Below, one piece after another: positions 1 to 11,442 of a DNA stretch of 64,000 bases. Each line of letters opens with the position of its first letter. The first letter of the stretch is position 1. Made by a program: the position numbers and the translations under genes. Origin of the DNA: Piper betle (taxonomy: Eukaryota; Streptophyta; Magnoliopsida; Piperales; Piperaceae); NCBI GenBank assembly GCA_033002965.1, contig JAURVB010014718.1, positions 1-64,000 of the forward strand. The letters run 5' to 3'. The notes under the pieces were generated by a model. The model was not told the origin of the DNA. It made no database searches and worked only from the letters and a program-made list of their open reading frames with translations.

Positions 1-250
1 CTACGATCCACTATATATAAAAGTAATAAAAAAAATGACTGGCATACTCTCATATATCTGATAACTCATTCTGTTCCGCTGTATTCATGACGTTATCATC
101 ATATATTTGGGTACGCATGACCCTCATAGCTCATACACGAGACCGGCATCGGCTCGGTACACGTGTCCTGAAACTGACTCAACTCGAAAAATAACGGTCG
201 ACCCGACCGGTTCTGAATATAAAACCCTAACTCGAATCGTGGGTTTTACA
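1..250 (+). mobile_element. 3' end of a large LTR (3-kb family), cut by window edge
   Basis: These bases match the last ~250 bp of the two solo LTRs at 11443-14443 and 34413-37290, and end in the same GGGTTTTACA terminus. Shared landmarks include the run of 'actggcatactctcatatat', 'gttatcatcatata' and the closing 'cgaatcgtgggttttaca'. The rest of the LTR lies left of the window, so I cannot tell whether this is a solo LTR or the edge of a full element. It interrupts the chromovirus remnant that continues at 251. Confidence 0.85.
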
Positions 251-1407
251 GGCAACTATAACTTTGTAACCACTTCTTTGTTGATAAAGTTGAGTGAGCT
301 TCTTGAATCAATCAGAATAATAAGGATCATCCTCCTCAATCTCCTTATTCTCCATTAACAAGGATGTAGTCATCCTCTTCTTCCAAATAGCCTCAATCGT
401 AAAAAGTTTCTTACACTTGTGACCATTGGAATACTTTTCATCGCAATGGAAACACAGGCCTAATTTTTCCTTTCTTATCTATTCTTGAGATATTTTTTTT
501 ACTTCCATAGAACCTATTGAACTAGATAGTGGATGAGATACTATTTTGCTCATTCCGCCTTTACTTCACTTGACCCTGGAGATTTGATGCGTACAACCTA
601 TTTGTCTTTTGTTGATTTGAATAATATAGCCAAACCAATCGCCTCAAATAAATTTCTCTTCTTTCTTCATTGAATTTCCAATCGCATATGGTACTTGAGG
701 CCAGTAATAAAACAAAATTTTTTTGTTCTTGTGAAAGATGGCCACGTCTCGATAAAATCCTAAGTAATTTAAGCTGATATTCCTTCACATACTAGTTTGC
801 TACAACCTAATTAGATCCACAAAGAAATCACTGAACTTAGTTGGGCCAAACCAAATGTGGATTTGTTTCTTGATTCACCCCATGTTCAAACTAGAAAATC
901 TTGTTTTAATGATTGAAACCAAAGTTGTGCATCCCCCTCCCAATTGAAACTAGACAGAATAACTCAGCTTTGATCATGAACATGATGAACATCAAAAATT
1001 GAGTCACATAGGTACAACCAAGTTATTGGATTAACAGATTCAATATATCAGGGAAATGTAATTTTAAATATTATAGCCACAACAACAATTATGGAGATGC
1101 ATATAAGTAGTGGGGATCTAAGAAATTAGTTACCTTTAGCGTTATAGAAGTTGATGGTGGGTTTGATGGCAGATTTGAAACTTGCAGTAACTGTTTGATC
1201 GGGTTGAAATTGATTAACATTTGAGTAGTTCTTTGTTAGACTCTTGCAAACTTGGAATTTGAATCACTTGTTATTTAATCTGTTGTGACTTCTCTTTTAG
1301 CAACTCTGATTGTTCTATAGAAGAAGCTTGAAAGATTGTATGAAGTTCTATTAGTTGTGCCATCTCTGATTCCATTGTGGCCACATTAGGTCTGATCTTG
1401 TCTGAAC
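251..1407 (-). pseudogene. Chromovirus (Ty3/gypsy) 5' leader and gag remnant
   Basis: The minus strand reads away from the primer-binding site at 1408-1415 and, after a 5' leader, encodes decayed gag. Around 395-460 it still encodes a gag zinc-finger segment reading CFHCDEKYSNGHKC, a form characteristic of plant Ty3/gypsy gag. Stops and frameshifts interrupt the rest; the longest open piece is 561-788. The coding part is cut at 250 by the large LTR, so protease and pol are missing or lie outside the window. It belongs with the interrupted LTR at 1419-7315. Clade (chromovirus) is inferred from LTR similarity to the element at 15379-21856. Confidence 0.7.
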
Positions 1408-1415
1408 TGATACCA
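1408..1415 (-). other. Primer-binding site (initiator tRNA-Met type)
   Basis: On the minus strand TGGTATCA lies three bases inside the LTR edge at 1419. This is the start of the common plant retrotransposon PBS complementary to the 3' end of initiator tRNA-Met (TGGTATCAGAGC); bases further on diverge. It fixes the minus-strand orientation of the surrounding element. Confidence 0.65.
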
Positions 1416-1459
1416 CTTTGTTGGAAACTTCCCCTTTCCCCATGATTCCTCTACCTCTT

Positions 1460-1592
1460 TGTTAAAAAGATGTATTCCATTAATTTTTTATATGTACATA
1501 ATATAATATATATACAATATAAGTCTAGCAAACATGTAATGAATTATTTAAGTCTAATGACTTAAATAAATAATTCATTTCTCACATTAATA
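1460..1592 (-). repeat. Copia 3' LTR (left copy)
   Basis: This matches the right-hand copy at 6794-7009, including the 'catgtaatgaatt' and 'gacttaaataaataattca' blocks and the shared ending 'cattaata'. The adjacent bases at 1593-1610 read, on the minus strand, as the purine-rich CTTGAGGGGCG, a plausible polypurine tract. Confidence 0.8.
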
Positions 1593-1599
1593 CGCCCCT

Positions 1600-3055
1600 C
1601 AAGTTGGAGCCTGGAGATCCAAAATGTCTGACTTGCTCAACAAGGTATTAAATTATTGTTAGCCAAATGCTTTAGTAAAAATGTCAGCAAGTTAAGAAGT
1701 AGTGTAAATATGACGAGGTGTAATGACAGCTTGTTGAAACATGTTGACAAAAAATGATAATCTACCTCAATATGTTTGCTATGTTCATTAAAGATTAGAT
1801 AGCTATAATGTGGAGGGCAGATTGATTATCACAAAAAATGGGCATTTGCTAACAATGTGAGATGCCCAAGGTGTGTAGCAAACGTTTCAACCATTAGAAT
1901 TCACTTGTGAAATCTGCTAGGGCTATGATATTCAGCTTCTGCAAATGATCGGGCAACAATTGGTTGTTTCTTGGTCTTCTATGATATGGGAGGACCCAAA
2001 CATGGTAAAATATCCCATCAAAGAATGATGTATCAATAAACACATAGCTCAATCAAAATCACAATGCTCATAAAGAGTAAACTCAGTTGTAGGTATCAAC
2101 AAGATCCTATGACTAGGAGAGGATTTAAAAAACTGGAGTACACACAGCGGTATCTAAATGATCTTGTCATAGATCATGCATATATTAGCTAAAAATATGA
2201 ATAGCGTAGGTAAAATCTGGTTGTGTAATGCTAAGAAAGATGAGTACACCCTACTAATTGATGATACTGAGATGGATTTGGGATTGGTGCCCTTAAATCG
2301 TCACACAAAGGATGTTGTTGTTCCTTAGGAGAAGTGGAAGGACAAGCAGCTAACATACCACATTCAGAGAGATATCTATCGTGTACTTGTATTGGCAAAG
2401 GAAAAGGTCAGCATTAGAATGAGCTACTTCAATGCCAAAGAAGTATTTGAGTGACCCTAAGTCTTTGATGTTGAAATGATCATTGAGAAATGCCTTTAAA
2501 GAAGTACAACTATGAGAATGTTCCGGATAAGATCATCAATATAAACGAGAATCTTCATGAAAATATCTCCTTTAGAGTAGGCGAAGAGAGAGTGATCATT
2601 TGAAGATTGAATAAATCCGTACTCAATAAAAACTCAACTAAATTTGAAGTACCAATTACAAGATATTTGACGAAGGCCATATATAGACTTTCAAAGGCAA
2701 CAAACTTTTCTAGAAGTAGAAGCTTTATAACTAGGTTGTAGAAACATATCTACCTCTTTAGATAAATCACCATATAAAAAAGCAGTATTGACTTCAAGTT
2801 GATAAAGTTCCCACCCCTTAGAAACTGCTACACCAAGAAGGCACCTGACAATGACCAATTTGGCTATTGGGGCATACATGTGATGAAAATTAGGATCCTC
2901 TATTTGAAGGAAATCACGAGCCATTAAATGAGCTCTATAATGTTCAATGGATCCATCTACATGATATTTTATTCTGTAGACTCATTTACAACTAATCGGT
3001 TTCTTTCTAGGAGGAAGAGTAATGACTTGATTAGTATAAACTGATGGCTTAGTCA
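1600..3055 (-). pseudogene. Copia reverse transcriptase / RNase H remnant
   Basis: The clearest part is 2691-2924, which reads with motifs typical of copia RT such as YAPIAKLVIVRCLLGVAVSK and GWELYQLEVNTAFLYGD (usual form QLDVNNAFLHGDL). Upstream, to about 3055, the minus strand continues the RT amino end (KPIGCKWVYRIKY-like with changes). Towards 1600 there are weak continuations of the polymerase and RNase H regions, with many stops. The catalytic YVDD equivalent is degraded to a form like YIDD near 2545. It cannot encode an active enzyme. Confidence 0.8.
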
Positions 3056-3475
3056 AAAGTGATTAATAAAGTTAAAATCTTATGACATCCCCACTAATGT
3101 ATTAGATCTTATCAAGAAGTATTAGGTGTAAGACTAACACATTTTGAGGGATGTTAAATTCCACCCACCTTAAGGAAATTTTGCCATTGAAATTCCTTTC
3201 TCATTACGTACTACCATCCATCTATCCAAAATGGTCCTTGGTTCGCTCTCATACCATCTGTAAAGGCCTGTAGAATTGGTCCTAAACACATCCACACTAA
3301 TATATTAGATCTTACCCTAGTAGGTATTAAATTTGAGAGTAACTTGAATTTTTTTTAGAATGTTACAATCCATCCACCTTAAGTAAATTTTGTATCAGAA
3401 TTCTTTTTTATGACTCTTGACATACCACTGTTCATCCAACACGGTTCGGATTCGCTCTGATATTAATTTATATGG
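3056..3475 (-). mobile_element. Decayed TRIM-like sequence
   Basis: Two degenerate units resemble the reverse complement of the TRIM at 54747-55283: 'gtattaggtgtaagactaa' (LTR-like), 'ccacccaccttaaggaaattt' (polypurine side) and 'ggttcgctctcataccatctg' (a decayed TGGTATCAGAGCC site); the pattern recurs from about 3290. It appears inserted in the copia RT. Boundaries are approximate and no duplication was found. Confidence 0.5.
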
Positions 3476-4562
3476 ACAACAAATTTCTTACTACTAATAA
3501 TAAGTCACTACTATATACATTACATAAATAAACATGATAAAACTATTCAATTGAATAATTAAAGAAATAAACTAAATATGACTATTCATATAAGTTGCAA
3601 AACAAAAATATAAGGATCATCCTATTATAATTCCCAAACTATCTGTTATGAATCCTCATTATTTAACAATAAGTCAACAATCATTGAGTTCACATGCTCA
3701 ATGAGTGTACTTGGCTGAGTAGAACCCATCTATACATAAACCACAAGTGATTAGGAGCATTTTCCAGATAGTAGCAAGTGGAGAACATTACATTTTTCAA
3801 CTCCACGTAGTGGTCCTTGCTTAAGGGATGTGCTCTTCAAATGCCATGGTATGCGTCTATATCTATAGTCGTTCTTATTTTGGGATGACTCAATTTCAAG
3901 GACCATGAGTCTAACGCCATGTGGAAACATAAAAAATAGCAAAAACTTATCTTATTTAATTTTACTTATATCATACATAACAACACATAGATGGGTGGGT
4001 TTTGAAAATAGTTTCTAAATTCGATACGTGTATACAGTTAAAACATCATAAAACTGGGGATCTTAAAAGCTCCTCAAAAATGACCGAAAGAACCTAATAT
4101 GTAGGATGTATCTTCAAGATATTGATTACTTTGTTTTATTTCTACTCTTCAGTGTATAACTTGAAATCTAATATTGCTTACGCTCAAGCCTCTATAAATT
4201 ACGTCCTTTCTCACTAAGAAGGGTGAGAGAAATCATGCTCAAGGGGAAGAGAGCTGCTTCCTAAGCTCTAATATTCCATACATAAAATAAAGAGAAAAGA
4301 AGGGAAATGACCCCCTCTTATACATGTTCTCCGATACAGTTACCTAACATAATTAACTTCTTATAACTCTTCAACTTAATATAATAGTTCTTAAGTGAAT
4401 TAATATACGACATATACATGAACTCTTAGAATTTTTATGAATCTAGCATATATAATTACAACCAATATTAATTCATCCACTAAGATAACCATTATAACCT
4501 TTATTAATTCATCACAATAACTAAGTAATCCATTTTCAAATGTATATTATTATAGGAGCGCT
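3476..4562. other. Unclassified AT-rich insertion inside copia
   Basis: About 1.1 kb separates the copia linker/RT start (ending near 4562) from the TRIM-like block. It is AT-rich, and its short open stretches (for example 3751-3942) look random. I see no recognisable protein and no matching termini. It probably belongs to a second insertion or to an enlarged TRIM-related element. Confidence 0.4.
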
Positions 4563-5260
4563 GCAAAAATTTTTGTTTGATTAGCTTCAAGAATAAGAAT
4601 TTCTTTATACATTGATTCCCACCATTTAGGATTGACTATGACCTACTTGAATTATTTTGGCTTATCATGGGCGGCAATGGTTATTAAGGAAACATGATGT
4701 GAGATGGGGAAAATGTGAATAAGAGACAACATTAGAAATGAGATATAATATACTTGAGGAAGTACTTTAAGAAGGATCATTAAATTGTAATTCATGATAA
4801 ACATACTCTGAAAGATAAGAAGGATTTCTTTCAATGCGGGGATGATAATATTTAGAGGGCTAGTGTACCTTTTGGGTGTTAGAAATGGAGGATGTAGCTT
4901 TGGGCATATTAGGGTCATGATGTAGAAGGCTAGTTAGTGGTTGGTGGGTGGGCTAGTTTGTGTTGATAGGATCTCAATGTACAAATGGGTGGGAAACAAT
5001 AGTGATACTTGAATAGGCTTAGATGGGGAGGAAAATGGACTAGAGCATTATCATTAGTAAAATTCTATACGTGGGAGGCAGAAATCAAAGGGACAACAGG
5101 ATCATCATCAGAAGTTGATTGTGGGCCAAGAATGGGGTTGAGAAGAAATTGACTATAGGTAAGGAATAGGAGATTGAAAGGATGCATTATTTTGAAAGGG
5201 AAAAATGCTTTCATAAAAGATGTCTTTAGAAATGAAAACTTGATGCAAGTCATAAGTCAT
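4563..5260 (-). pseudogene. Copia integrase-RT linker remnant
   Basis: The minus strand between integrase and RT encodes the poorly conserved linker. Near 4565-4650 it reads WWESMYKEILILEANQ, which corresponds to the copia motif just before RT (W..AM..E..ALE.N.TW). Upstream lie fragments such as the open stretch 4652-4918. It is broken by stops. Confidence 0.6.
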
Positions 5261-5266
5261 AAACTT

Positions 5267-5997
5267 TCAATCTTTTTTTACCATAAGGGTAGCCAAAACA
5301 AATATACTTTCTAGCATGCTATCAAACTTGTGTGATGGTTGACGATGTATATAACACAAACAATCAAAAACACATAACTGTTTGTAGTTTGATGGGGTAG
5401 AGAACATGACTTTATAAGAAGATTTATAAGAAAAAATGTGGGTGGGTGTACGGTTAATTATGTAAATTACAATAAGCACACACTCACCCCAAAAATACAA
5501 TGGCAAATTGGTTTGAAAATGGATAGCACGAGTTACATTTAACAAATGATGATGTTTTCGCTTGATATCACCATTTTGTTGAGTATTTACACAAGATTTT
5601 GATTGTAAGATACCATTTTCAGAGAGAAAACAATGCATGACATTGGACGTAAACTTCGTGCCATTGTCGCTTCAAATTTAGAAGGCTTGAGAATTATATT
5701 CTATCCAAACCATTGCACAAAAGAATGTAATGAATTGAAAAACATTAGATTTATGAGAAATGAGGTATATTCAAGTGGCTTGACTATAATAATAAAAAAT
5801 AGATGGGAAATATTGAGCATCAGTGAGAGACGTTTTAAGATATACCCCCATACATCATAATATATTAAATCAAATGTTATATTGGCTCTACTGAGACTCA
5901 AAAGGAAAGGCAAACATATCCTTTTAGCACGGTAACAAATATCACTACAAAGGTTATGATCACAAATAAAAGATGATTTTTGAGAGAAAGGAGACAA
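5267..5997 (-). pseudogene. Copia integrase remnant
   Basis: Minus-strand frames carry integrase landmarks. At 5701-5997 there is CDICYRAKRICLPF followed by a decayed catalytic segment DLIYYDVWG (usual form DLIH.DVWGP). At 5267-5638 there is CVNTQQNGDIKRKHHHLLN, matching the third catalytic region (usual TPQQNGV.ERKHRHLL), then LPLYFWGECVL and VFDCLCY. The glutamate of the DDE triad is replaced here (ERKH to IKRKH), and frames change between the pieces, so it is inactive. Confidence 0.85.
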
Positions 5998-6020
5998 ACT
6001 ATCCGAAAATGCATGACCAA

Positions 6021-6180
6021 ATCGTTAATGCCTAAGCAATATGCTAAACCATGGGGTATAGAAAAAGCAAAATGTGATGCTACTTGCTTTAGATAATAGA
6101 ATCGTTAATGCCTAAGCAATATGCTAAATCATGGGGTATAGAAAAAGCAAAATGTGATGCTACTCGCTTTAGATAATAGA
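6021..6180. repeat. 80-bp tandem duplication inside copia
   Basis: Bases 6021-6100 are repeated at 6101-6180 with only two visible differences (aaacc/aaatc and acttgc/actcgc). The unit begins 'atcgttaatgcctaagcaat'. It lies in the GAG-pre-integrase region and post-dates the loss of function there. Confidence 0.95.
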
Positions 6181-6470
6181 TCTCATTGTGGGCCTCACCC
6201 AATCCAAGCAACTTCCTCAAAGTACGAGTTGGAATAACATAAAAATCAGGGGTGAAATGAACCAAACAATAAATGTAAAAATGAGTGATTTCATAGAAAT
6301 TAAGTTGCAATTAAAATTAGGGATATGGAGAATATTCTCTAGAACAAAATTGGGTTCAAAAGAGAAAGAACTATTTTTAAATACAGGTAAGCATACACTA
6401 TTTGGGAGTTGGACAAACTGTTTAATAACGGCTTGAAATTGTGAAATAGTGGGATCAATGGCTACCATAT
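6089..6470 (-). pseudogene. Copia protease / GAG-pre-integrase remnant
   Basis: The minus strand encodes VLENILHIPNFNCNLIS (usual copia form VLHVPNFKCNLLSVS) at 6217-6468 and then GLGEAHNEIYYLKR at 6089-6310, the GAG-pre-integrase motif (G.....GLY.L). The two lie in different frames. The upstream gag and protease active site are not recognisable; 6544-6765 is open but has no motif. Confidence 0.75.
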
Positions 6471-6785
6471 AAGCCGATGTGCCCCTATCTATGATTCATT
6501 CTCGAGAGCTTGTAATTAGAGGGAGCATGCTAGATAATTTTTCTCAAAATATAGACTGATTGAGGTCTAAGAATAGCATGATGTGTTCAAACTTAGGAGG
6601 TGATAGATCTATAGAATGGGTAAAACTTGTGTTGGTTATATGCGAATTATACACGTGATGAAAAAGAGAGGAAGAAGAAAAGATAGTAGAAAATATATTT
6701 GGAGTAAAATAGATCAAACAAAAGGTGATAGTTATGAGTGAAATCAAATGGGTGCTAAAAGTCAAAGATCATAGTAAGGATCTAT

Positions 6786-7009
6786 TGATACCATGTAGAA
6801 AAAATATGTATTACATTGATTTTTTATATATACATAATACATTATATATAGAGATAATATAATTTTATATGGTAACTGAATATTACATTTAATATGTAAT
6901 GAATTCAACATCCAACATGTAATAAATTTTTATAACAATGCCCCTAAACATGTAATGAATTCATTTAAATCAAATGACTTAAATAAATAATTCATTTATA
7001 ACATTAATA
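6786..7009 (-). repeat. Copia 5' LTR (right copy) with PBS
   Basis: The LTR spans 6794-7009. Immediately inside it, 6786-6793 read on the minus strand as TGGTATCA, the initiator tRNA-Met type primer site, which gives the orientation. Compared with the left LTR it has an extra ~80 bp around 6850-6940. The CTCTT duplication follows at 7010-7014. Confidence 0.8.
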
Positions 7010-7315
7010 CTCTTCCTCTTCTTCTCTGATAATTGTGGCTTCTACACATCCAGTTTGAAGATAAACCTTACAAGGATGAAACAAGGGGACGCTTGGGGAA
7101 GATCAAGAGGATGACTTAAACAACGCGCAATCAAACTTAAGAAAGGTTACAATAGTGGGAGAAGACAAACAAAACCATTCTATTCTTCTTCTTTTTTTCA
7201 ATAAGCAAGATACCACAATTAGACTCTCCTAATGTTTATATACTATTTTCTACCTTATCATGTGTTATAGATCACACGTGCCCACTTTATACAAACTATT
7301 TAGTTAACCTTAACC

Positions 7316-9583
7316 GTTTCAAGCATGAGTTCGATTCAAGCTTCAATAATCAAAATTTAATTCGCATCGAGTGAAACATTAGGCTCTCAAACTCTTTTAG
7401 TTTGAGTCAAGTTCTCAAATTTTTTAAGTTTGAGTCAAGTTCGAACAGAATTATAATTGGTTCAAGTCAACCTCTAGTAGCTGCTCTAAGCCTCCATCTA
7501 GGGTGGGTATTTGATAGGTATTGAACCTTAAAAATTTCTTATCTATCGAACTCCGAGGTGGAACAACTTTAGAGAAAACAAAATGTAATAGAAAAGGGCA
7601 AAAACAATAATGTCATAAAACCATATAAATTGGTAATTCAAATATTGGCAATCAAATAATGTGATATAATAGCTTCGAAAGTATTATTTATATATAGTAT
7701 AGTATTTATCTAAATTATTTTTTTCGTTCTGATTTTATTTTAATTTTTGTTAGATCCACACGATTTCATTAGATTTCTCAAATGAAAAACCATCACGACT
7801 TGGTTTTGTTGTCCCCTCAAATATCTTAAATTTGATAGTGTGGGCTTGAAGTTCGTAAGCTTTTGTAGTGTGGTTTTAGACTCAGAATTACTTCGTGAGC
7901 CCAACAAACAGTTGGGACCAAACCCCATGTAAAAGACAACAGGGCCCATGACAAACGTCAGCCCAGATCCAATATATCAACTCTACCCGCTTTTAATAAG
8001 ACTTCATATTTGAGAATCATACTCTCAAGTTGTAAGATTGCAACAAAATAATTTTAAAGTTTGTGATAGTAATTCTGGGATATTTTTTATGTTTAATTAG
8101 GGATGAGTTTGTGTCAAATTTGGGCTCTATCTATGTCCCATCTGAATTCATAAATCTGATCCCGAATTTGACCAAAATTTTAAAATTACATCCATTTTAT
8201 TTACCATATTCGTATATGATATAAATCAGCAAAACCTATGTCTGATCTGAACCCAATTGTCAAAAATAATATAGGTTTTAATATAAAAATGAAGAAAATT
8301 TTTTAAAAAAAATTAAATATTTTTAAAATATAATTTAATAAAATATTATCTATTCGGGTTAAATACAAATCGGATCACCCCAAATCCCCGACCCGAAAAC
8401 TTTTTGATATATTATATATCCAAAAACGTCCAAACAAAATTGGATACAATGGGAAAATATCGAATATCGAAACCCACCTTTTAATGTATGATTATAATTA
8501 GTCATAATTCAGGTTAGGTCATAGGTCTTAATGTTAGAAAACTCCGATCTTCAAATCATGAAATCCAAGGGAAACAATATACATATATTTTTCCAAATTC
8601 ATAGTTTCTCCAACAAGCTCTGAATTTAGTAAACAATACCTTTTCAATAATCCCCCTCTCATATTTGCAAAGAAAATAATGGCACTATCAGTAAAACCCA
8701 ATATTTACCCCACTTCTTACAAGTCATAAGTAATCTGTCTTCTTTTAAAAAATAGATTGCTGTGAACTAATAATTTTCTGCACCATCAGTTGAAGAAAAA
8801 CTTTTATGATTCATAAGTAAATTATTTACATATCTTGGAAAGGTGTTGTGTAAAAAGTGAAAAAAAATGTACTACAAAACTGTTCTGCCACGGGTAAAAA
8901 TTTTACTAATGCCGTTAATTATAGGTAAAAAATAATTTCATTTGTCAGCCAATTTGAAGGAACTTTTTAATTTTTTTAATTGAGAAATTTATGATTCAAG
9001 CGCATTTTAATGTACTATTTAAAATTCGAGGGTTGTTATATGATATTTCAATGACTTAATTACTTTTCCAGGTGGGTTTGTATGCAGAATTTAGTTTTTA
9101 AGAAAATGACAACATGATATGTAGCAGCTATCCCTTAGGGATGCTTAATTTAATTGCCATTGGCTAGATTTGTTAACATCATTGTACCAGGGATGGGTAA
9201 TGATTAATATAAATATAGATTCCTAAGTCATTTAAATTGACTAATCATTTTTTTAGTGAAGTTCATAGGCCTATTTTCACAAAATTTGACGACTAGATCC
9301 AATTGCACATAGTTTTTCTGAATTTCGAATAGTGTTTAAAATCCTTTATTTTCAAGTATTTAATAAATCATTTAATGAAAATAGATTTTTGTCCTATTTA
9401 TTTTATAACCATCGTGATCTCTTCCCAAACCCAACACGTTCAATTACTTATAAGGGGTTCTTTTTTTTTTTTATGTGATGAGCTTACATTTTTCTCCTCT
9501 TCATATTCTAAGCTGCTAGTTGAGAGCGGTTGGAGCAGGGCCTTTGTCAGATGGCAATGACTCAAAGCCATTAATTTTTCTTA
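7316..9583. other. AT-rich non-coding DNA
   Basis: No supported gene. 7380-7440 contains 'tttgagtcaagttc' twice. 8085-8420 carries a repeat with 'gggatgagtttgtgtcaaatttggg', which resembles in inverse the stretch at 53580-53680 ('catatttgacccaaacccatccctc'). I take it as a dispersed short element of unknown class. Confidence 0.5.
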
Positions 9584-9928
9584 AGGGTGTGTTTGGTTAT
9601 CATGAAATTACACGAAAGAAATGTAAATTTAAAAGTCACAAACTTTCTTATATTTAGATGAAATCAAATTTATTAAAAAAAATTTTTAATTTCAGTTAAA
9701 ATAAGTTTATGTAAAAATTTTAGATAATAATATTTTCTTATGAAAAATAAAAAAATTAGGAGACATTTTGTGAGCATAATAAGGAATATTTTATCATTCT
9801 CTTATTTTCTTATTACCAAATATGGAAGAGAAATTTTTAAAATTTTCGTGTTATTTCATATCATTGTATTTCTATTTTATATGATTTTTTTTCATATATA
9901 CTATTTTTATTTCAACCAAACGGAACAT
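9584..9928. mobile_element. MITE-like element
   Basis: The stretch begins GGTGTGTTTGGTTATCATGA and ends with the inverse motif TTTCAACCAAACGGAACA, the GTTTGGTT-type terminus common in plant MITEs. The interior is AT-rich without coding capacity. Terminal similarity is short and no clear duplication was found, so the class is open. Confidence 0.4.
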
Positions 9929-11442
9929 AAAATAAATAACTTAGATGATTTCCTATCTACTCTTATATTCTTCTCGGAAAATATCATAAATAATTAAGTT
10001 TTAATATTTTTTATTACAAATAACCAAGATCTTAAGTTTATATCAAATATAGCCAGATCTTAAATTTTTATTTCACATATAGATAATTTATATATTTTAA
10101 AAATATTTTACTCATAATATTTATTTTATTGACATAAATAACCTTAACCTAACTTTAAATTTTCTCAAACATATTTTTTGTGTGTTTTATATAATGAATG
10201 ATATTTCATTTTTTTTAAAAATATTCATGATAAAAATATATTAAATAAAGCAAACGATTTGATTTTTAATAAAATATGACAATTACAAATTAAAATTTTG
10301 AACATCTAAAAATGTATCTTTTTATGTTATTTTTTATTTTTTGTGGCTTAAAATTTAGTTTTCTTTTAATTGTCTAAAATTCAATAAAAAATATTTTTTA
10401 TTTTTTAGCTCATCAACAATATAGTTTTATATTCTATTTAATATTTATTAGCTAATTTTTTATTGTTATATACAAAGTTAGTCAAAAATTATTAGTTTTA
10501 TCTATTATTTATCTTGGTATTAGTAAAAATAAATCTTATGGGTATCTTTGTCATTATTTTAAAAAATGATAGAGTTTGATCATAATTAATATGAAAATTT
10601 TAAAAATGACTATTTCTAATATAATTGTGTAAATTTGACTATTTTCAAAAGAAAACTTTAAATGCGATTATTTATGATAGTTTTCCTATTTTTTAATTAA
10701 AAATAATTTTCAAACCAAACCAAGTGGCAATAAAAGTGTATTAAACCACCATCTATATTAATTAAATAAGATGTTGGCACATGTACTTTAATAATTTACA
10801 ATATCACATGTCATCGAGCACCATAGGTAGGTGCTGACCAAACCTCTTTGCAACATCACACATCTCATCTATCTCCCGTGCAAGTCAAATTCGAAAACAT
10901 AATACATGTGTCAAGTCTAGGTATGGACATGTAATATAACGGTAAAGTGAGACTTTGAACGAGATCTTAGAATCTTTCGAAAACTCATCAACAAAATGCC
11001 ATTATCTACGTTCCAAGATAAAAATCAAATCATTTGACCTAATAAGAGATCAAGTAGAAAAGAGTCCTAACGAACCTAAGACCTCCTTGTCCTACTACGA
11101 TAAGCCCATCTCCGAGTAGCCTAGCAATGTGGACAACTACACGCTCATGTACGATAAATGCATACAATGCATGAACAGTCCTAAATATAGTAAGGATGCA
11201 TGACATATGACAAAAAATTAAATAAACATACAACGATATGATCTAATTTGATAATAGTGCTTGCATGTGTATTCTAATATTGTGTAATAGACTGAACATG
11301 TTAATAAACTATGTGGTGAAATAATAAGTATGATGCCGGTATATTAGGAACATCATTTGGGTTTAAACCCATGAAATTGAGATATAAAAAGAGGTCAGCG
11401 TGTACGGGGATATGTAGACCTAAACTTGAGATCTCCTAATAT
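9929..11442. other. AT-rich non-coding DNA with weak LTR-like traces
   Basis: 10000-10695 has ends that are loosely inverse ('ttacaaataaccaagatctt' versus 'gcgattatttatgatagttt'), possibly a Mutator-type non-autonomous element. 10920-11240 loosely resembles the internal 'agtcctaaacggacct...ctccgtacctacac' part of the 3-kb LTR family, which suggests an old relative. No gene is supported. Confidence 0.35.

Larger units (their letters stand above)
1460..7009 (-). mobile_element. Degenerate Ty1-copia retrotransposon inserted in a chromovirus LTR
   Basis: The element lies between LTRs at 1460-1592 and 6794-7009 and is flanked by the direct repeat CTCTT (1455-1459 and 7010-7014). Both LTRs share a TGTTA/TAATA type terminus, a 'cttaaataaataattcattt' block and AT-rich interiors; the right one carries roughly 80 extra bases. 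Minus-strand coding remnants appear in copia order: GAG-pre-integrase, integrase, then reverse transcriptase. All are broken by stops and frameshifts. About 1.5 kb of unrelated sequence (3056-4562) splits the start of the reverse transcriptase. Gag is not recognisable. Confidence 0.88.
1419..7315 (-). mobile_element. Chromovirus 5' LTR, split by a copia insertion
   Basis: The LTR is in two pieces, 1419-1459 and 7015-7315 (about 340 bp together). Joined, they match the reverse complement of the LTR at 16252-16325 plus 21573-21856 over nearly its whole length: TGTTGGAAA start, CCCCATGATTCCTCTACC, then CTTCTTCTCTGATAATTG, and the CACGTGCCCACTTTAT block near the far end. The join is exactly where the copia element and its CTCTT duplication sit. 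The outer terminus near 7315 has decayed. Confidence 0.85.
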
